Position numbers and translations under genes: made by a program
The notes under the pieces: model-generated
Told to the model about the DNA's origin: nothing
What the model saw: only the letters and a program-made list of their open reading frames with translations
The model's database searches: none
NCBI GenBank assembly: GCA_964498525.1
Contig: CAZCGU010000001.1
Span: forward strand, 248,001-312,000
Direction of reading: 5' to 3'
DNA: 64,000 nucleotides
DNA from: DTU098 sp964498525
GTDB taxonomy: Bacteria > Bacillota > Desulfotomaculia > Desulfotomaculales > Pelotomaculaceae
Shown: piece by piece, positions 1-7,811 of the stretch
Layout: every line of letters starts with the position of its first letter
Numbering within the stretch: the first letter of the stretch is position 1

Positions 1-75
1 ACCATCGGCGTGGAAAGCCGGGAAGGAGAGGGCAGCACGTTTACCGTCAGCCTCCCCCAAAGTCCAATAACTTAA
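1..75 (+). CDS. Sensor histidine kinase, C-terminal end (partial)
   Basis: Frame 1 is open from the window edge and ends at TAA after 24 codons. The residues GEGSTFTVSLP match the last ATP-binding box and closing strand of a HATPase_c domain, as found at the end of sensor histidine kinases. The sensor and dimerisation parts lie outside the window, so the stimulus is unknown. No response regulator follows on this strand. Confidence 0.7.
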   Translation, partial: TIGVESREGEGSTFTVSLPQSPIT

Positions 76-134
76 TAACTTAGTTTCCCGGTACAGTAAA
101 ATGCGGGTACAGTAAAATACGGTACGTAAAAATG

Positions 135-665
135 TTAGAAGCCGGAATACCGGATGAACTCCTCCAGTTTTTCCAGGTCCTCGTCGGTGATACCAGTTGG
201 CTGTGACATGCCCAGGAGCAGGCGTCCTTCAAGCTGCCGCAAGTGGGCCAGCTCTTTTTCCAGGGCTGGCTGGTTATCCTTGCTTTTGTGGAAATCGATT
301 AGATCAAGGCATTGACGCCGTTCAAAGAACAGGTAGGCCTGGTTCCCGGAAAGGTTCGTTTCTTCCGTTTCCCATAGGGTCCGGTAGTGTTCCAGAAGCC
401 CGCTTTCTTCAGCAATACATACAGCGGCACGGCACAGGACTTCCCCCTGGGCATCCTGGGCATACTCCCTGGCCAGGATTTCCATGATTACGGAAACCGG
501 CACGGAAGTCGTTAAAGCCGGTGGTTGATCCCGGACCGGCTTTTCCTGCCTTTCGGATTCACCAGATACCTGCAAAACCTGTTTTTCCTCCCCCTCAAGA
601 CAAGCAGGGGGAGGGAGATGGGTTTTTTTTGATTTGTGGTGGGAGCTTCTTCTCCTTGTAACCAT
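135..665 (-). CDS. Hypothetical protein (176 aa)
   Basis: I do not recognise the family. The ATG at 665 is chosen because a strong GAGGAG ribosome site lies just upstream on the minus strand. An in-frame codon further out would add 37 residues with no ribosome site. The N-terminus is basic (MVTRRRSSHHKSKK), residues 20-60 are low complexity and charged, and the rest is predicted to be helical and rich in Glu and Leu, ending with EEFIRYSGF. There is no signal peptide or membrane segment. It is convergent with the kinase tail and stands alone. A small soluble regulatory or spore-associated protein is possible but not shown. Confidence 0.55.
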   Translation of the reverse strand: MVTRRRSSHHKSKKTHLPPPACLEGEEKQVLQVSGESERQEKPVRDQPPALTTSVPVSVIMEILAREYAQDAQGEVLCRAAVCIAEESGLLEHYRTLWETEETNLSGNQAYLFFERRQCLDLIDFHKSKDNQPALEKELAHLRQLEGRLLLGMSQPTGITDEDLEKLEEFIRYSGF

Positions 666-1356
666 AAGATCACTCCTCCTCAGCCATTGATTTCTACAAA
701 TAAAATAACACCTAAAATGTTGCCGCGCAAGTAGCCGGCCCGGGATCGGCAGGGTTCCCTGGACCGGGAACCGCATAGGGTCTTTTTCTATTCGGAGCCC
801 CTTTTCACCTGCTTAAATCTTCCATATCCGACTTGTCGTCCGATTGCCCTGGCGATGAAAAAGAACGGCTGCAAAACCTCCCACACACGCCCGGGGCCGG
901 TTATTTTGCAGCCTTCACCCCGGCAAAAAGGGAAGACTGCTGTTATTTATCTTCCATGTATATCTAATGGGTGCAGGGGCCGAGAAAAGGTGGTTCAGTC
1001 ATGGACCGGGTATTGCTGAAAAGCAATAACTGCTACCAGGAAACGGAAAGCGTACCGGTGATGGGTCCCCGTACCTTTCACCGGCTAGCAAGGGGGAATT
1101 CGTGATACTGTATTTGATATTCTGAATACACGAAACATTATAAATACTTTGTACCATTATGAGCTAATTGTTCTCCAAAGAAATAAAAATAACTATAATA
1201 AATATGGTTTGGCCTGCGCCAACTGTATCAACGGATATCAGTAGTCTTCCCCGCCTTTTCAAGATGGCGCGGGCGGTAAAAGAGGGAAGGGTTCTTTAAA
1301 ATATATAAATAATTATAATATCTTAAATTGTCCGTATATTTTAAATTGTTTGAGTA
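666..1356. other. Intergenic region, no convincing gene
   Basis: About 700 bases separate the minus-strand gene from the liv promoter. The GC content falls sharply after about 1100. One 34-codon ORF (1001-1105, plus strand) has an AAGGTGG sequence 7 bases upstream, but its sequence is not protein-like. It contains the perfect 7-bp inverted repeat CCGGTGA/TCACCGG. No tRNA or recognisable riboswitch was seen. Confidence 0.4.
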
Positions 1357-1365
1357 TGCTATAAT
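1357..1365 (+). promoter_or_regulatory. Extended -10 promoter (TGC-TATAAT) for the first liv operon
   Basis: TGC directly before TATAAT gives an extended -10 element in AT-rich DNA. No good -35 box lies at 17 bp. A start near 1372 would give a leader of about 390 bases before livK. This is the best sigma-A-like site upstream of the operon, but other promoters nearer the gene are possible. Confidence 0.45.
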
Positions 1366-1567
1366 TAGGTTAATTTAGTTATATTAATGTGCCTATTTAG
1401 AAGCTTAGGACACGCCGTATCTGTATATATTTGGTATATCCTTCCCATACTCCTCAGTATTTTTTAATCAGGTGTTTTAATATCATTTTATATAACTTTA
1501 TAACAGGTTTTATTGTTCATTAAAATATCTTTATGGCTATTTATTATCATTTTCAGATTTTTCCCAC

Positions 1568-1665
1568 CGTCCGTACCGGACGTTTGGCTTGCGCCAAACA
1601 AACAACCGTGTCCGGCGACTTATTCAAGAGCGATTCCGGTGTATGCGGCATCCTTCACATGCCGC
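1568..1665 (+). promoter_or_regulatory. Hairpin-rich leader of the first liv operon
   Basis: Three compact perfect hairpins lie in the presumed 5' UTR: CGTCCG/CGGACG (1568-1582), GTTTGGC/GCCAAAC (1582-1599) and GCGGCAT/ATGCCGC (1645-1665). None is followed by a U-run, so they are not intrinsic terminators. There is no T-box motif here, unlike the second liv operon. The function is unknown; a protein-binding or stability element is possible. Confidence 0.4.
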
Positions 1666-1758
1666 TGCTCACTTTAAAATTAGAGCGGGGAGGTGTGAAA
1701 GGGGAGACAGGGGAGAATTTTGTTGGTAGGCGAACTACAAAAAGGAGGAGGTAAAGAT

Positions 1759-2979
1759 ATGAAAAAAACCTGGTGGCTGGTTGCCCTGCTGGTTTTAGCG
1801 GTTGGTCTGATGCTGGCAGCCGGCGGTTGCGGTGGAGCGAAACAATCCACCACAGAAGTAATCAAAGTCGGTGTGATTCTGCCCCTAACCGGCAGTGAGG
1901 CTATGTTCGGCACCATGGAAAAAAACTCCTATGAAATGGCCTATGAGGAATTAAAGGCAGCCGGCAAGACAACTATCAACGGGAAAGAAATCCGGCTGAT
2001 GTTTGAAGATGATCAGGGGAAGCAGGATGTGGCCAAGTCAGCTACGGAAAAATTAGTCAACCAGGATAAGGTTGCTATGCTCAGCGGTGGTTACAGCAGC
2101 GCCTGTACCAACGTCATCGCGGGCTCTGCCCAAGCCTTGGAAACACCTTTTCTGGTTGTTACCGGTTCTTCCGATGAGATTACCAAAAAAGGCTGGCAGT
2201 ATGTGTTTAGAGGTACGGCGGCCCCCGCCAGCAAGTACACCGGAGCTCTCTGGCAAATGATCGAGCAAGTGGTCAAACCAAAAAACGTGGCAGTGATTTT
2301 TGAGAATACGGATTTCGGCACTTCTTCAGCCAAAGGTTTTCGGGAGGACTGCAAGAATAGGGGTATCAATATTGTTTTCGACCAGTCTTACGAGCACGGT
2401 GCAATCGACTTCAAGCCCATGCTGGCCAATATGAGAGGCACCAAGCCCGATATGGTCTTTGCTGTGTCCTACGTTATGGACGCTGCCATGATCTGCAAGC
2501 AGATGAAGGAACTTGATTTTAACGTCGACCTTTTCGTCGGCAACGGCGCCGGTTACACTATGCCGGAATTCAAGGATAACGCCGGTGACGCCTCGGAATA
2601 TGTAGCCTCCACGACGTTGTGGGTACCTAACGTAGCCTGGCCCGGCGCCGGCGATTATTATAACAACTATAAGAAAAAGTACCAGAAAGAATCCGACTAC
2701 CACGGCGCCCAGGCCTACGCCACGATGTACGTTATAGCCGATGCGCTCAGCAGGGCCCAGGACGCCAGCAACACAGCGATTCAAAAGGCTCTGAAAGAAA
2801 CAGACTTGCAAACCATTATGGGTCCCATTAAATTTGAAGACTGGGAAGGCTACACAAACCAGAATAAGCCCAACACCTACGTTGTCCAGTGGCAAAAGGG
2901 CAATCTGGAAGTGGTCTGGCCGGAAAATGTAAAATCCGCAGACTATGTCTACCCGGTTCCCAATTGGCGGGAGCGATAA
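1759..2979 (+). CDS. livK: Branched-chain amino acid ABC transporter, substrate-binding lipoprotein
   Basis: This is a periplasmic-binding-type (Peripla_BP_6) protein of 406 aa that captures leucine, isoleucine, valine or a related amino acid outside the membrane. The start ATG follows AAAGGAGGAGG by 8 bases. The N-terminus is a lipoprotein signal peptide ending in LAAGGC, so the mature protein is anchored by Cys. The mature part opens with IKVGVILPLTGSEA, typical of the LivJ/K fold. It is the first gene of livKHMGF. The exact ligand cannot be read from sequence, and short-chain amides or aromatic acids are alternatives in this family. A second, diverged copy lies at 30390. Confidence 0.88.
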   Translation: MKKTWWLVALLVLAVGLMLAAGGCGGAKQSTTEVIKVGVILPLTGSEAMFGTMEKNSYEMAYEELKAAGKTTINGKEIRLMFEDDQGKQDVAKSATEKLVNQDKVAMLSGGYSSACTNVIAGSAQALETPFLVVTGSSDEITKKGWQYVFRGTAAPASKYTGALWQMIEQVVKPKNVAVIFENTDFGTSSAKGFREDCKNRGINIVFDQSYEHGAIDFKPMLANMRGTKPDMVFAVSYVMDAAMICKQMKELDFNVDLFVGNGAGYTMPEFKDNAGDASEYVASTTLWVPNVAWPGAGDYYNNYKKKYQKESDYHGAQAYATMYVIADALSRAQDASNTAIQKALKETDLQTIMGPIKFEDWEGYTNQNKPNTYVVQWQKGNLEVVWPENVKSADYVYPVPNWRER

Positions 2980-3248
2980 AAAAAGATAAAAGGGCACAGA
3001 TAAGACGGCCTGAAGGAAAAGTAAGGGGCCAACCTTTCGCCGCAACAAGTTTTATCCGGAACAAGCCGTCCGTTGGATAGTACTGTTCTTAAGCTTACCG
3101 GCATGATTTAAGGCTGCGGTGGACACCGAAGCTGGGGTGTGTACCGCAGTCAGCTCTTTGCCGGGCAGCGGAGGTTTCGCCGTTGCCTTTTTCCTGTGTG
3201 TGCCGCTGTTTTGCAAACCAATCAGGGGATTTTTTGGGGGGTAAACTT

Positions 3249-4124
3249 ATGTTGTTGTTTGGTCAGACAGTTATCTGCGGCATCCTCCTGGGGGGGATGT
3301 ACGCGTTAATCGCCATTGGGATGACCTTGATTATGGGTGTCATGAAAATCATTAACCTGGCCCACGGCGCCCTCGTTATGGTGGGGATGTACGTAACATA
3401 CGTTTGTTTCAAGGAGTTCGGTATAGACCCCTACCTGGGCATGTTTATAGCAATGCCGGTACTGTTTTTCATCGGCTGCCTGATCCAGAATTACATGATT
3501 AACCGGTTGGTTGAGGTCGACTCTATTCTTCCTGAAAACCAGGTACTGCTGACGGTGGGAATCATGCTGGTTTTAACTGAAGCCATGCGGCTGATGTTCA
3601 AATCCGACTACAGGTCCGTATCAACCAGCTATTCTTCCAGTACGGTCATGCTGGGTGACATGTCCATCAGCGTGCCGATGGTTATCGGTTTTATTATAGC
3701 CATGGCTTTTACCTTTCTGCTGCACCTTTTTCTGACCCGGACCGATACCGGCAGAGCTATCCGGGCCACGGCCCAGGACCGGGACGCGGCTGTTTACATG
3801 GGTGTCAATTCCTCCAGGATCACCATGATAACCTTCGGGATCGGCGCCGCTCTGGCCGCGGCCGGCGGGTCGCTGCTCCTGCCCCTGTTTTATCTCTGGC
3901 CGGATATCGGCCACCTGTTTACGGCAAAATCCTTCATTATCACAATTCTGGGCGGCATGGGAAGTACCATGGGGGCGGCCTTTGGGGGCCTGGCCCTGGG
4001 TATCGCTGAATCACTGGGGGCCACCTATATCTCCATGGGCTATAAGGACATCGTCGGCCTGGTGATCTTTATACTGGTGCTGTTGTTCCTGCCCGGCGGC
4101 TTCAGAAGTTTGGCGAGGAGGTGA
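3249..4124 (+). CDS. livH: Branched-chain amino acid ABC transporter permease LivH
   Basis: A multi-spanning inner-membrane permease of 291 aa from the BPD_transp_2 family. It starts MLLFGQTVICGILLGGMYAL, the usual LivH opening, and contains the GLxLG/IAES-type C-terminal motif. The ATG at 3249 is chosen over an in-frame codon 66 bases earlier because a purine-rich GGGGGG site precedes it and the start then matches the family. The gene lies 270 bases after livK and 4 bases before livM. It forms the translocation pore with LivM. Confidence 0.88.
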   Translation: MLLFGQTVICGILLGGMYALIAIGMTLIMGVMKIINLAHGALVMVGMYVTYVCFKEFGIDPYLGMFIAMPVLFFIGCLIQNYMINRLVEVDSILPENQVLLTVGIMLVLTEAMRLMFKSDYRSVSTSYSSSTVMLGDMSISVPMVIGFIIAMAFTFLLHLFLTRTDTGRAIRATAQDRDAAVYMGVNSSRITMITFGIGAALAAAGGSLLLPLFYLWPDIGHLFTAKSFIITILGGMGSTMGAAFGGLALGIAESLGATYISMGYKDIVGLVIFILVLLFLPGGFRSLARR

Positions 4125-4128
4125 GCCG

Positions 4129-5082
4129 ATGAAAAACAAAAATATTATTTACACCGCTATTTTTGTGATTTTAGCCGCTGTCCTTCCTGTTTTTATTAAG
4201 GCGCCGTACCAATTGCACATGCTGATCCTGGTTATGATGTGGGCGGTTATCGGCACATCCTGGAACCTCCTGGGGGGGTACGCCGGCCAGGTTTCCTTCG
4301 GTCACGCGGCTTTTTTCGGGGTGGGGGCGTATACGGCAGGCCTTTTGGTTTTTCACTTCGGGATCTCCCCCTGGTGGGGTATGCTTCTCGGCCCTATTAT
4401 GGCTGCCATTGTATCCCTGCCCATCGGGCTGATTTGTTTCCGCCTGAGGGGACCGTATTTTGCCCTGGCCATGCTAGCCCTTGGCGAAATATTCCGGCTC
4501 CTGTTCATCAACCTGGTGTCCATAACCAACGGCGCCAGGGGTGTCCTGATCATGCCGGAAATCACTTCAAAGATATTCTATTACTATGTCGGCCTGGCCA
4601 TGTTGCTTATAACTGTCTTTGTTACGTATCTGATAGTACACTCCAAGATTGGTTACTACCTGGTTTCCATCCGGGAGGATCAGGATGCCGCAACCTCCCT
4701 GGGAGTACCAACGACCCTGTATAAGAACTTTGCCTTGCTTCCCAGCGCCTTTTTCACTGGCCTGGCGGGAGCCTTTTACACCAATTACGTTGCTTTTATC
4801 GACCCCCATATTGTTTTCAACTTGTCCAACATTTCGGTCATGGTAATCCTGGTGGTAATGCTCGGTGGTGTCGCCACAACCTGGGGACCCACAGTGGGAG
4901 CCTTGATTTACATCTTTCTGGGAGAAATTTTCCGCACCACCCTCGGCTCCGCCAACGTTCTGATTTTTGGCATACTGGTCTGCCTGATCATCATGTTCCT
5001 GCCCAACGGCATCGTTGGTGAACTCAATCTGATTAAAAGAATCATGTCCCGGAAAAAAGAAAGCCTAACGGGGGGTGTGTAG
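4129..5082 (+). CDS. livM: Branched-chain amino acid ABC transporter permease LivM
   Basis: The second permease subunit, 317 aa with about eight to ten hydrophobic helices. The signature GYAGQVSFGHAAFFGVGAYT (about residues 49-68) is characteristic of LivM. The ATG follows GAGGAGGTGAGCC. It is separated from livH by 4 bases and from livG by 1 base, so the genes are almost certainly cotranscribed. It has the normal family length with no disruption. Confidence 0.9.
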   Translation: MKNKNIIYTAIFVILAAVLPVFIKAPYQLHMLILVMMWAVIGTSWNLLGGYAGQVSFGHAAFFGVGAYTAGLLVFHFGISPWWGMLLGPIMAAIVSLPIGLICFRLRGPYFALAMLALGEIFRLLFINLVSITNGARGVLIMPEITSKIFYYYVGLAMLLITVFVTYLIVHSKIGYYLVSIREDQDAATSLGVPTTLYKNFALLPSAFFTGLAGAFYTNYVAFIDPHIVFNLSNISVMVILVVMLGGVATTWGPTVGALIYIFLGEIFRTTLGSANVLIFGILVCLIIMFLPNGIVGELNLIKRIMSRKKESLTGGV

Positions 5083-5083
5083 G

Positions 5084-5803
5084 ATGAGTTTCTTTGAAAT
5101 AAAGAACGCAACAAAAAAGTTCGGCGGGTTGTCGGCCGTCTGCAATTTGAGTTTTCGGGTGGAACAGGGAGAAATTTTCGGTATTATCGGCCCCAACGGC
5201 TCCGGAAAGACCACGGTGTTCAACCTGGTCAGCCGCTTCTTTCCTTTGACCTCGGGAGAAATCTACTACAAGGGAAAGCGGATTGATACGGTACCCGCCC
5301 ATAAAATCTGTGAAATGGGCATAGGCCGGACCTTCCAGGTGGTAAAACCCCTGCGGCGCATGAGTGTTATCGAAAACGTCATGGCGGGCGCTTTCTTGCG
5401 CACCGGAAGTATGGGTAAAGCCAGGCATAAGGCTGAGGAAATTATCGAATTCTGCGGTTTGGTAAAGTACACGCACCGGGAAGCAAAGGGTCTGCCCATT
5501 CCCCTGCGTAAGCGTTTGGAAATTGCCAGGGCCCTGGCCACCGGGCCGTCCTTGATTATGCTGGACGAGACCTGTGCGGGCTTAAACCCCAAAGAATCGG
5601 AAGAGGCCATTGACCTGATCCGGAGGATCAAGGACACGGGAGTTACAATTATTATTGTGGAGCACATAATGAAAGTAATGATGGGGATCTCCGACCGGAT
5701 TCTGGCCATAAATTTCGGCAGCGAAATTGCCATGGGTAAGCCGAAGGATATTGCCAACCATCCTGAGGTCATTAAAGCGTATCTGGGTGACGCCTATGCT
5801 TAA
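5084..5803 (+). CDS. livG: Branched-chain amino acid ABC transporter ATPase LivG
   Basis: A cytoplasmic ABC ATPase of 239 aa. Walker A is GPNGSGKTT and Walker B is LIMLDETCAGL. The signature-motif region reads LPIPLRKRLEIARALA, which is the atypical form usual for LivG rather than LSGGQ. Translation most likely starts at ATG 5084 (MSFFEIKN), directly after the livM stop. The last 8 bases overlap livF. It energises amino acid uptake with LivF. Confidence 0.9.
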   Translation: MSFFEIKNATKKFGGLSAVCNLSFRVEQGEIFGIIGPNGSGKTTVFNLVSRFFPLTSGEIYYKGKRIDTVPAHKICEMGIGRTFQVVKPLRRMSVIENVMAGAFLRTGSMGKARHKAEEIIEFCGLVKYTHREAKGLPIPLRKRLEIARALATGPSLIMLDETCAGLNPKESEEAIDLIRRIKDTGVTIIIVEHIMKVMMGISDRILAINFGSEIAMGKPKDIANHPEVIKAYLGDAYA

Positions 5804-6500
5804 GGTAAAAGGTATTGATGTGTGCTACAGGGACATTCAGGTGTTGTGGGGCGTATCCTTTGAGGTGCATCAGGGGGAACTGGTTGTCCTCCTGGGGGCC
5901 AACGGTTCGGGGAAGACCACCACATTGAACGCTATTTCCGGTATGCTGCCGGTCACCAAGGGAACCATTGAATTCCAGGGAAAGGATATTTCCAAACTGC
6001 CTGGTTACAAGATTGCGGAGCTGGGTATCGTCCACGTACCGGAAGGCAGGAGGCTGTTTCCGGAAATGACCGTGCGGGAGAACCTGGAAATGGGTTCCCT
6101 TCTGAAGGAAGCAAAGGCCAAAAGAAAAGAATCCATGCATAAAGTCTATGAGCTGTTCCCCATCCTGGAAGAAAGGCAAAACCAGGAGGCCGGCACCCTG
6201 AGCGGCGGGCAGCAGCAGATGCTGGCCCTGGGCCGGGGATTAATGGCCCTGCCGAAGCTTTTGATCCTGGATGAACCCTCCCTGGGTCTAGCTCCGGTGC
6301 TGGTTAAACAGATCTTCGATAAAGTCAAAGATATCAACGAAGAGGGTACCACCGTTTTGCTGGTGGAGCAGAATGTTGTACAGACTTTAAACCTGTGCCA
6401 CCGGGCCTATGTGCTGGAAAACGGCAGCGTCATCCTCCAGGGAAACGGCAAGGATCTGCTAAACGACGAACATATCAGGGAAGCATACCTGGGGATCTAA
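5796..6500 (+). CDS. livF: Branched-chain amino acid ABC transporter ATPase LivF
   Basis: The second ATPase of the transporter, 234 aa. Walker A is GANGSGKTT, the signature is LSGGQQQMLALGRGLM and Walker B is LLILDEPSLGLAP, all typical of LivF. The ATG at 5796 lies inside the end of livG (8-base overlap), which suggests translational coupling. It closes the first liv operon, and a terminator lies about 190 bases downstream. Confidence 0.9.
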   Translation: MLKVKGIDVCYRDIQVLWGVSFEVHQGELVVLLGANGSGKTTTLNAISGMLPVTKGTIEFQGKDISKLPGYKIAELGIVHVPEGRRLFPEMTVRENLEMGSLLKEAKAKRKESMHKVYELFPILEERQNQEAGTLSGGQQQMLALGRGLMALPKLLILDEPSLGLAPVLVKQIFDKVKDINEEGTTVLLVEQNVVQTLNLCHRAYVLENGSVILQGNGKDLLNDEHIREAYLGI

Positions 6501-6686
6501 AGAAGTGAAGAATAACTGTTTAAATAATATGGAATTTACCCTGCGGAACTGATTGTCCCCCTCCCTTCAGCCCACCCCGCCAGCGCCGGCGGGTACAAAG
6601 GCAGGAAAGGGATTGTCCGCTTAAGTTTCTTTCTAGTCCAGAAAAAAATGCCACGTTACTGTATTGTGGGATTAGGCAGGATAACC

Positions 6687-6711
6687 GCGCCTGGAAAAGG
6701 CGCCTTTTTTT
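6687..6711 (+). terminator. Intrinsic terminator after the first liv operon
   Basis: GCGCC, a 7-base loop, GGCGC and then a run of T from 6705 to 6711. It is placed to end the livKHMGF transcript. Confidence 0.7.
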
Positions 6712-6767
6712 ACCTGTGCGCTGTCCTAAAAAAAGACGAGGCGCCAGCGCCACACTGGATCTGACAA

Positions 6768-6814
6768 GCCGGTTTCTTTTGGTAAGAAACCGGCATCACC
6801 GGCTAAAACGCCGG
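6768..6814. repeat. Two adjacent perfect hairpins
   Basis: An 11-bp inverted repeat (6768-6778 with 6784-6794, GCCGGTTTCTT arm) is followed by CCGGC/GCCGG (6799-6803 with 6810-6814). Neither strand has a good T-run afterwards. It could serve as a 3' stabiliser or weak terminator for the minus-strand usp gene. Confidence 0.4.
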
Positions 6815-6916
6815 CATATGCGGCTCTATCTAATACCCTTTCAGGTGACTATACCCGAAGGCTCCTTCCGTAGGCATTATTATTTATAAGCAGGGCCAGG
6901 GCAGGATTGCCCGGCC

Positions 6917-7354
6917 CTATCTTACAATCAGAACAGGGCAATTGGCATGGCGGCAAACCCTGTTGCTCACGCTTCCCATCAAGTAGCCCTTAATCTGGCC
7001 AAGGCCGCGGCTGCCCATAACTAGAAGGTCAAATCCGTCGGTGTCTACCTTTTTACAGATTTCTTCGGCGGGGTGTCCCACAGTGATGCTGGTTGTAAGC
7101 ATGACACCGTACGTCGCCAATTTTTCTTCTGTACTGCTTAAGATTTCCCGGCCCTGCTTGATAAATTCGTTGACAATATCCTGATGGATGTTCCCCACAC
7201 GATCAGGGGACATGTTGTCAAAGGAAGGCAGGGGAGGGACGACATGGAAGAGCATAAGCCCGGACCCAAGTTTTATCGCCAGTTCTGCCCCGTGCAAGGC
7301 TGCTTTTGTTGATAGTTCTGAACCGTCTACGGCAACAAGAATTTTTTTATACAA
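6917..7354 (-). CDS. Universal stress protein, UspA family
   Basis: 145 aa, the usual single-domain Usp length. It begins MYKKILVAVDGSELS and ends with GSRGLGQIKGYLMGSVSNRV, the G-2x-G-9x-G(S/T) ATP-binding motif of the ATP-binding Usp class. A conserved terminal CPVLIVR strand completes the fold. The ATG has a GGAGTG ribosome site. It stands alone between the liv operon and the chemoreceptor. Its role is probably stress survival in the cytoplasm; the specific stimulus is unknown. Confidence 0.88.
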   Translation of the reverse strand: MYKKILVAVDGSELSTKAALHGAELAIKLGSGLMLFHVVPPLPSFDNMSPDRVGNIHQDIVNEFIKQGREILSSTEEKLATYGVMLTTSITVGHPAEEICKKVDTDGFDLLVMGSRGLGQIKGYLMGSVSNRVCRHANCPVLIVR

Positions 7355-7811
7355 AGAATAATCACTCCTTTAGGGAACTGGTAATGAACAGGTGCTATTT
7401 AAAACAGTATTTCCTCGTTCAAATTTCTTTAATTACACAGCATTTTCCTTTGAGCAAATTAAAAATTTTAATATTCTAAAAAATATTATTAAAAAGGGTA
7501 CCATTTTCTTTTAAATCCCTTGTTTATAAACCGGGGCAGGGAGGGAATACAGTAAAAAAGACGAACTATTCCTTACCGGGGAGCAAATCCAAAGGGCTGA
7601 TTTTAGCGGACAAAAGGGTTGGACCCAGGAAGCCCCCATTTTCAAGGTGATAGGAGCATGTCCTGTTCCAACTGGAATTAAACAGGGACCAACAAAGTTG
7701 CCGCGGCTATAAACAGGCTTTTTCCCTGGCGAGAAGCGTTACGGTAAAACCAGCTGTAAAGGTTAAACTGACTGCATCAAAATAGCCAGTTAGGGGGCGG
7801 GGTGGTACCCA
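7355..7811. other. Intergenic region between divergent usp and chemoreceptor genes
   Basis: About 450 bases. The first 130 are AT-rich and probably carry the usp promoter on the minus strand. The remainder is mixed in composition. I found no convincing ORF, known riboswitch or terminator. Confidence 0.4.

Noticed and set aside
1001..1105. 34-codon ORF with a possible ribosome site
   Set aside because: Sequence is not protein-like, it contains a perfect inverted repeat, and there is no neighbour or family support.
1533..1754. 73-codon ORF before livK
   Set aside because: No ribosome site; it runs through the leader hairpins and into the livK ribosome site.
2326..3048. 240-codon ORF on the minus strand
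   Set aside because: Antisense to livK and without a recognisable product.
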